A stretch of DNA of 19,331 nt from Spirochaetia bacterium (lineage in GTDB: Bacteria; Spirochaetota; Spirochaetia; Sphaerochaetales; Sphaerochaetaceae): assembly GCA_009929055.1 (NCBI GenBank), contig SABI01000019.1:1-19331 (forward strand), read 5' to 3'. A program made the translations under genes and the position numbers. Positions 14,532 to 19,331 of the stretch are shown here, in pieces. The number at the start of each line of letters is the position of its first letter. Position 1 is the first letter of the stretch. The notes below the pieces were generated by a model that did not search any database, was not told the origin of the DNA, and was given only the letters and a program-made list of their open reading frames with translations.

Positions 14532-15626
14532 TTAATTAGTTGAGCCAATTACTCCCTCTACAAACCACATGATGGAGAGCATATCTGCATCACTCATCTT
14601 TTCATTAACTTTTTGCTTTACAACACCAGTGTTGTCTTTAATTTCTCCCCAGAATACATCCCATTCTTCATTTGCAATTTGAGCTTTTTTAGCTTCAATT
14701 TGTTTTACGAAGTCAGCAGGAACTAAAGGAGATATTTCAGATAGATAAATCATATCATCTTCAAGACCACCCCAGTAAGATTGACTTTCCCATGTTCCAT
14801 TCATTGCTTTTTCAATTTGAGGAATCATGTAGTTATCCCATCCCCACATTGGAGAGACGAGAACGTGGTCACTACCAGTAATTTTTCTGAAGTCAGCATT
14901 ATAACCAATGGCCCACTTGTCTCTTTCGATAGCAGCTTTAGCAGGTTCTGTTGTGTCTTGGTGCTGAGCAATTACATCAATACCTTGATCTAAGAGGGCA
15001 ACTGCACCTTGTCTTTCAGTAGAAGGGTCAAACCATGTGTTTGCCCAGACAACAGTAACAGTAGCTTTTGGGTTAACAGCTCGAGCTCCAAGGGTAAAAG
15101 CGTTAATTCCACGAATAACTTCTGGAATTGCAAATGCTCCAACATACCCAAGTTTTCCGGTTGGGCTCATCTTAGCAGCAATCATCCCTGAGAGATAACG
15201 CATTTGGTACATTCTTCCAAAGTAGTTAGACATGTTTGGATTTGATAAATAACCAGAGCAATGTTCAAAGTAGACATTTGGGTTTTCTTTTGCTACTTGA
15301 AGAACATAGTCTTGGTAGTTGTATGAATTTGCAAATATAATTTTACATCCATCATCAACTAATTGTTCAAGAGCCCTAGCAGCACCATCATTTTCTGGAA
15401 CATTTTCCATTCTCACCACTTCAATTTTGTCACCGAAGTATGCTTCTGCGGCCTTTGTCCCTTGGTCGTGCATGTAAGAATAGCCCATATCTCCAGGTGA
15501 ACTTACATAAATTACCCCAACTTTAAAAGGTACGTCTGTATCTTTTACCACTTCCTTTCCCCCTTGAGCGAAAAGGGAAAGACCCACTACCAATAACAAC
15601 ACTAGCAACAGTGAAAGTTTTTTCAT
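14532..15626 (-). CDS. BMP-family (PnrA-like) substrate-binding protein, probably for nucleosides
   Basis: The exported binding protein that delivers substrate to the downstream transporter. From ATG 15626 it is 364 aa: MKK, a hydrophobic core to about residue 19, then FAQGGKE. A cleavable signal peptide is present but no lipobox cysteine, unlike BmpA or PnrA lipoproteins of Borrelia and Treponema pallidum. Family hallmarks are FANSYNYQDYV, YFGRMYQMRYLSG, GYVGAFAIPEVIRGINAFTLGAR, TWFDPSTERQGA, IAQHQDT and EWDVFWGEIKDN. I chose 15626 over ATG 15647 because AAGGAG (15639-15634) lies seven bases before it. The sixth-region W-rich pocket motifs fit purine nucleoside binders, but the ligand is inferred from family. 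A consensus promoter and a perfect palindrome lie upstream. Confidence 0.9.
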   Translation of the reverse strand: MKKLSLLLVLLLVVGLSLFAQGGKEVVKDTDVPFKVGVIYVSSPGDMGYSYMHDQGTKAAEAYFGDKIEVVRMENVPENDGAARALEQLVDDGCKIIFANSYNYQDYVLQVAKENPNVYFEHCSGYLSNPNMSNYFGRMYQMRYLSGMIAAKMSPTGKLGYVGAFAIPEVIRGINAFTLGARAVNPKATVTVVWANTWFDPSTERQGAVALLDQGIDVIAQHQDTTEPAKAAIERDKWAIGYNADFRKITGSDHVLVSPMWGWDNYMIPQIEKAMNGTWESQSYWGGLEDDMIYLSEISPLVPADFVKQIEAKKAQIANEEWDVFWGEIKDNTGVVKQKVNEKMSDADMLSIMWFVEGVIGSTN

Positions 15627-15651
15627 ACTACTTCTCCTTCGATTCATAATG

Positions 15652-15673
15652 TGTAAAGAAATATTTCTTTACA
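15652..15673. promoter_or_regulatory. Perfect 22-bp palindrome downstream of the binding-protein promoter
   Basis: TGTAAAGAAAT is followed directly by its reverse complement, giving eleven perfect base pairs of symmetry with no spacer. It covers about +1 to +22 of the transcript predicted from the promoter at 15680-15708, an ideal place for a repressor to block initiation. In RNA it could also fold as a leader hairpin. The regulator is unknown. Confidence 0.75.
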
Positions 15674-15679
15674 AAAGTT

Positions 15680-15708
15680 AGTGTATTCTATCCAAATGGG
15701 CCTGTCAA
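15680..15708 (-). promoter_or_regulatory. Sigma-70 type promoter of the nucleoside transporter operon
   Basis: On the minus strand TTGACA (15708-15703) and TACACT (15685-15680) are separated by 17 bp. The predicted start is near 15673, leaving a leader of about 47 nt. Confidence 0.8.
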
Positions 15709-15839
15709 ATATATAATTATTTATCTATTCTAGTTTTTTCACTCTCGATAAACGAGCGGTTAGCATTGCTTTACTTATTAATTTCTTTTATGATACTTTT
15801 TGTTACAGTATTTGTTTATAATAGAAAGTAGGTATGCCC

Positions 15840-17411
15840 ATGAAAAAATATTTCTTTGGATTATGTTTCTTGTTGTCTCTTATTATATTTCCCATTTCTG
15901 CATTAGACACCTCAATAATAATCCGCTCCCCTCTTTATACAGATACTCCCGTCATGGATGAGGCTCTTACTATTGACCGCTCTTTTAAGGGTCAACTTGG
16001 CTTGATTGATGAAATTAGTTCAAATATTGATACCCTTACTAATGAAGAAAAAATTATTAGTGCGATGAGCCAACCCGATTACCCAGTCACACCAGGTGAT
16101 CAGATACGCCTTAGTTACGTTGATTCAAAACAGATAGTTACTACCCTCACTCTACAAGTTAATACGTCCTATAAAGTTTCAATTGCCCCGTTCGGAGAAG
16201 TTGATGGGAGAGGGAAAAGTTTTGAACAATTTAGAAATGAAATCAGCTCAGTTGTAAAAAATTATCTCCCCTTTTCAAACCCTCAAGTAAGCCTTATGAA
16301 TGTGGGTTCCTTTTATATTACTGTACGAGGTGAAGTGAAAAGAACCATGCAAAAACCAAGTTGGGGTCTCACCCGATTGTCACATGTGGTTATGGATGCA
16401 AGCGATTATGCTTCAACGAGAAACATAATAGTAACATCTCTTAATAAGGAAGAAATTTCCTACGACCTTTATGCAGCTTTGAGAGAGGGAGACTTAACCC
16501 AAGACCCACTATTGAAAACAGGAGATATTGTCACCCTCATCCCTAGTGGAACCACCGTTTCAATTCTCGGTGAAGTAAAAAGAGAAGGAACATACCAGAT
16601 AGGGGACTTTTCTACGTTAAGTGAAGTCATTACTGATTATGCAAAAGGGGTATTACCAAGCGGAGATAATAAACATTATACTATCCGTCGTTATGATAGT
16701 AATAATCAAATACAAATAATGAGTGTTGAAGCTTCTCTTGCTAACACATTTAAAGTTCAAAATTATGATACTATTTTAATAAATCCCCTTATTCCACAAA
16801 CTAAAGCAGTCTCTATAGAAGGGGCTATTAGTATTCAATCTACTCAATCAACAAATACCCTCTCCTCTTCAGGAAGATTATACTACCAATTCTACCCTGG
16901 GGAATCGGTACAAAATATGCTACTCAACATGTCAACCAAATTTACTGCAGTAAGCGACCTCGCAAATATGTATCTAAAAAGAGATGGGAAAATTATTCCA
17001 ATTAATGCTAAGAGCATTCTTATTGGAGAGTCAAAAGAGACAAATACCCTCATTCTCCAAGAAGGAGACTCTTTTGTGGTTCCCTTTAGTCAACTCTTTG
17101 TCCATGTAGCTGGGGGAGTTCTAAACCCTGGAACCTACCCCTACATTCCAGATAAAAACGCTTCCTATTATATAAATGCAGCTGGAGGATTTGATCCTTC
17201 AAAAAACCGTAATGGCTCTTTCTCTATCCTTGATAAAGAGGGCAATCGTTTAGACAAAGATGTTTTAGTTCCTACCGAAGCAATTGTAACTGCGAAGGTG
17301 AACACATTCCAGGCAGTTAATGGGATGAACCTCGCAACAACCGTGACTATTACCGGGTTGATTGCAACAGTTCTTGGAATCATTGCGAGTGTCATTTCGT
17401 TAACTAATTAA
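15840..17411 (+). CDS. Polysaccharide export protein with PES and SLBB domains (Wza-like)
   Basis: An exported protein of capsule or exopolysaccharide secretion. The signal peptide MKKYFFGLCFLLSLIIFPISA is cleaved without a lipobox cysteine. A PES-type domain starts near PDYPVTPGDQIRLSYVDS (about residues 79-96) and continues to the NPQVSLMNVGSFYITVRGEV segment. Repeated SLBB-like beta-grasp units follow: VSILGEVKREGTYQI, VSIEGAIS, and VHVAGGVLNPGTYPYI with YINAAGGF. The last about 24 residues form a membrane helix, so it may be held in the membrane at its C-terminus. I prefer ATG 15840 (AGTAGG seven bases before it) to ATG 15834, which is one base from that sequence. TATAAT at 15817-15822 would start transcription almost at the RBS, so the promoter is uncertain. 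Operon with the next gene, 21 bp apart. Confidence 0.85.
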   Translation: MKKYFFGLCFLLSLIIFPISALDTSIIIRSPLYTDTPVMDEALTIDRSFKGQLGLIDEISSNIDTLTNEEKIISAMSQPDYPVTPGDQIRLSYVDSKQIVTTLTLQVNTSYKVSIAPFGEVDGRGKSFEQFRNEISSVVKNYLPFSNPQVSLMNVGSFYITVRGEVKRTMQKPSWGLTRLSHVVMDASDYASTRNIIVTSLNKEEISYDLYAALREGDLTQDPLLKTGDIVTLIPSGTTVSILGEVKREGTYQIGDFSTLSEVITDYAKGVLPSGDNKHYTIRRYDSNNQIQIMSVEASLANTFKVQNYDTILINPLIPQTKAVSIEGAISIQSTQSTNTLSSSGRLYYQFYPGESVQNMLLNMSTKFTAVSDLANMYLKRDGKIIPINAKSILIGESKETNTLILQEGDSFVVPFSQLFVHVAGGVLNPGTYPYIPDKNASYYINAAGGFDPSKNRNGSFSILDKEGNRLDKDVLVPTEAIVTAKVNTFQAVNGMNLATTVTITGLIATVLGIIASVISLTN

Positions 17412-17432
17412 AGAATAGAGGAGAAATCTACA

Positions 17433-19304
17433 TTGGATACCTTTTCAGATAATCAAAATGAATTTTCAAGAGAACAAGAAGGGTTAAGTATATCAGAATT
17501 GCTTCATATCCTTAAAGTAAGAGTAGCTTGGATTATTATAACCTTTATCCTAGTTGTTGCAGGGGCCGTTGTCTACTTGCAAACAGTTACTCCAATGTAT
17601 GAATCAGAAGTAACTCTCCTTGTAGATTCTCTCCAAAAAGGGACAGACATTGAGAGTGTCCTTCTTGGACAAAATACTCAAAAGATTTCAACAGAAGTAG
17701 AACTTACCTTAAGTAGAACAAACATTAATCAAGCACTTGGTAGCCTTGATTTGAGCTTATATCAAACAGAAGATGGGGAATCTTATACTGATCCTCTCAT
17801 CATTGGAAATATTAAAGAGCGAACAAGTGTTACTACAGTAAAAGATACCAATATTGTGAGAATTACGGTAAAAGATCAAAACAGAGTATTTGCAAGAGAT
17901 TTTGCAAATGCTATAGCAGCCAGTTATGATAAACTTCTTGGCTCTATTGCACGAAATTCTAAAACCGTACAAAAAGAGTTTATCCAGTCTCAAATTCCAC
18001 TCAATGAACAAGAACTAAAAAGGGCAGCAGACCAACTTGGTGCCTTTAGAGAAGAGAGTAACTATATACAGCTAAGTGATAAAAGTAAGCTCTTAAGCCA
18101 AAAGATTGCCTACTTCCAACTTCGTCGTGAGCCTCTTATGCTCCAGCTTCAAGAATCAACCCTTGCAGCAACTGGATACCAAGAAGTTCTTGAAGCATCA
18201 TCATTTTCTTATGTGACAAAAGATCAAGTATTTTCAATGCCTTCTCTCATAACCGCATTAGATTCTTATAAAGTCCTCTTAAAAGAGAAAATTCTTTATG
18301 AAGCAATTTCTGAAGGAGTTCCTGAAAATAATGTACGCCTTTTTGAACTAGGGAATGCTATTTCTCTCTCAACAAAGAGTATGCTTGATATCATCACTCT
18401 TTCACTCAACCTAGAGAGGGCAAAGGATCCTACCGTTCTTTTTAGTGCCCGTGAATATGGGAAACTCCTTCATCAACAAATTCTTACTGAAACAGAAATA
18501 TCTGTATTGTCTAATATTGAATCCTCTTTTGCTACTGAATTATCACAATTGCCACAACTCGAACGTACCCTCCTAGACTTACAGAGAGAAGTACAGGTCT
18601 ATGAAACACTGCGTATGAGGCTTATGGAGTTGCTTGAAGAGGTGAAAATAGCAGAGGCTGCTGTTGTGGGCTCTGTTACTGTAGTTGATCCAGCGTTGAT
18701 AAGAAACACACCAGTAAGCCCTAATGTGATGCTTATCTTAGCAGTTGCTGTATTACTTGGTCTTGCTCTTGGAGTATTACTCGCTATTGTGAGAGAAATG
18801 GCCGACGTTACGATAAAAGATGAAGGAGTCCTCAAGAAGATTGTTGGGGTAAATAGACCCCTTCTTGGATGGATTCCTTTAATGAGTTTTAGCAAAGAGG
18901 AAGATTTTCCTTCTCTCGTTGTTCATAATAGCCCCCTCTCATTTGAAAGTGAACGCTATAAACTTGTAGCAAATAATATTGCTTTTGGTACTCTTCAACA
19001 AAGTCAGAGAATCTTTAGTATTACTAGTGCTGGAATGGGAGAAGGAAAAACTACAGTAGCTACAAACATTGCTACAAGTATGGCTATGAATGGTCAAAAA
19101 GTATTACTCCTTGATGGAGACCTTCGTCTCCCTCAACTCAGCTCCTTTTTCAATCTCAGAAAGGCTCCTAGTGGCCTAGTTGATGTTGTCACTAAAGGAA
19201 TACCCATCGAGCAAGTAATTGTTCAACCAATTCTGAGCGAGGATCTTGAGCTTCATCATCAGACAACCCATCGCCTTGTGGTAGTAACATTCTGCTTTTT
19301 ATAA
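17433..19304 (+). CDS. Wzz/Wzc-like chain-length regulator with truncated BY-kinase domain
   Basis: A fusion of a polysaccharide co-polymerase and a bacterial tyrosine kinase, acting with the export protein upstream. A Wzz domain with a first membrane helix (about 31-50) is followed by a periplasmic part with predicted coiled coil (about 170-400). The second membrane helix begins near 428 after PVSPN, and the cytoplasmic kinase shows Walker A SAGMGEGKTT (532-541) and Walker A' VLLLDGDLR (557-565). The ORF then ends at residue 623, before any Walker B motif or C-terminal tyrosine cluster; full kinases of this type run 100 or more residues further. In the -1 frame, family-like residues (SSDNPSPCGSNILL) continue from about 19256 to the window end without a stop. 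Start is TTG with GAGGAG nine bases before it. It is either a frameshifted gene or a sequence error. Confidence 0.82.
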   Translation: MDTFSDNQNEFSREQEGLSISELLHILKVRVAWIIITFILVVAGAVVYLQTVTPMYESEVTLLVDSLQKGTDIESVLLGQNTQKISTEVELTLSRTNINQALGSLDLSLYQTEDGESYTDPLIIGNIKERTSVTTVKDTNIVRITVKDQNRVFARDFANAIAASYDKLLGSIARNSKTVQKEFIQSQIPLNEQELKRAADQLGAFREESNYIQLSDKSKLLSQKIAYFQLRREPLMLQLQESTLAATGYQEVLEASSFSYVTKDQVFSMPSLITALDSYKVLLKEKILYEAISEGVPENNVRLFELGNAISLSTKSMLDIITLSLNLERAKDPTVLFSAREYGKLLHQQILTETEISVLSNIESSFATELSQLPQLERTLLDLQREVQVYETLRMRLMELLEEVKIAEAAVVGSVTVVDPALIRNTPVSPNVMLILAVAVLLGLALGVLLAIVREMADVTIKDEGVLKKIVGVNRPLLGWIPLMSFSKEEDFPSLVVHNSPLSFESERYKLVANNIAFGTLQQSQRIFSITSAGMGEGKTTVATNIATSMAMNGQKVLLLDGDLRLPQLSSFFNLRKAPSGLVDVVTKGIPIEQVIVQPILSEDLELHHQTTHRLVVVTFCFL

Positions 19305-19331
19305 AAAGCAATTTGGGCCTTAACGGCTTTT

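Noticed and set aside
15667..15678. CTTTACAAAAGT resembling the MarR repeat ACTTTACAATAAAGT
   Set aside because: The similarity is short and gapped, and the site is better explained as the edge of the 22-bp palindrome, so I do not place it under the MarR protein.
15730..15760. CTCG-ATAAA-CGAG mini-hairpin between the divergent operons
   Set aside because: Only four pairs, no T tract and no gene ending there; it can arise by chance.
1..19331. CRISPR array, tRNA or rRNA genes
   Set aside because: No regularly spaced repeats beyond the two-copy IS repeat, and no tRNA or rRNA signature was seen on either strand.

Overview
The window is about 19.3 kb of AT-rich, tightly packed bacterial DNA. A spirochaete (Treponema/Sphaerochaeta-like) is my best guess. 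This rests on overall gene style: a BMP-type nucleoside ABC transporter, a Trk potassium system, a Wza/Wzc-like capsule pair, and an exported binding protein whose signal peptide ends in FAQG without a lipobox cysteine. No rRNA, tRNA or single diagnostic gene confirms it.

Layout. (1) 1-1391: a nearly complete IS110-family element with an intact DEDD/serine transposase. Its 5' non-coding end holds two tandem hairpin loops that look like the target- and donor-binding loops of a bridge RNA (seekRNA). It sits exactly at the translation-initiation site of (2) trpR-trpB (1397-2921), a tryptophan repressor and tryptophan synthase beta pair without trpA, probably for indole salvage. (3) 3060-4175: a solitary gcvT with its own promoter. 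(4) 4181-7961: a MarR regulator and an extended SDR (minus strand) divergent from a condensation-fold acyltransferase and a zinc-ribbon membrane protein (plus strand). The shared intergenic region carries two matching inverted repeats, the likely MarR operators. (5) 7964-10781 (minus): trkA-trkH, a potassium uptake channel and its RCK gating subunit. (6) 10869-15626 (minus): binding protein, then an intrinsic terminator, then ATPase, permease and permease, a BMP/Nup-type nucleoside importer. Its promoter has a perfect 22-bp palindrome just downstream. (7) 15840 to the end: a polysaccharide export (PES/SLBB) protein and a Wzz-BY-kinase fusion. The kinase ORF stops before its Walker B motif, with signs of a frameshift.

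The main result is the IS element. Read in the order known for IS621, the RNA segments beside the two hairpins match the predicted target and donor sites. Positions 91-100 match the trpR Shine-Dalgarno/start-codon region at 9 of 10 bases on the minus strand. Positions 117-122 match the left flank (6/6), 144-148 match the left element end (5/5), and 167-173 match the right element end (7/7). All fit a CT core, as in IS621. The element therefore appears to be RNA-guided to a ribosome-binding site plus ATG, and its right end carries TAGGAG, so insertion rebuilds the Shine-Dalgarno sequence of the gene it lands in. The donor polarity looks inverted relative to IS621, and the element has subterminal inverted repeats of the kind associated with the IS1111 group. 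This rests on reading by eye and on short matches, and the left flank is cut off by the window edge.
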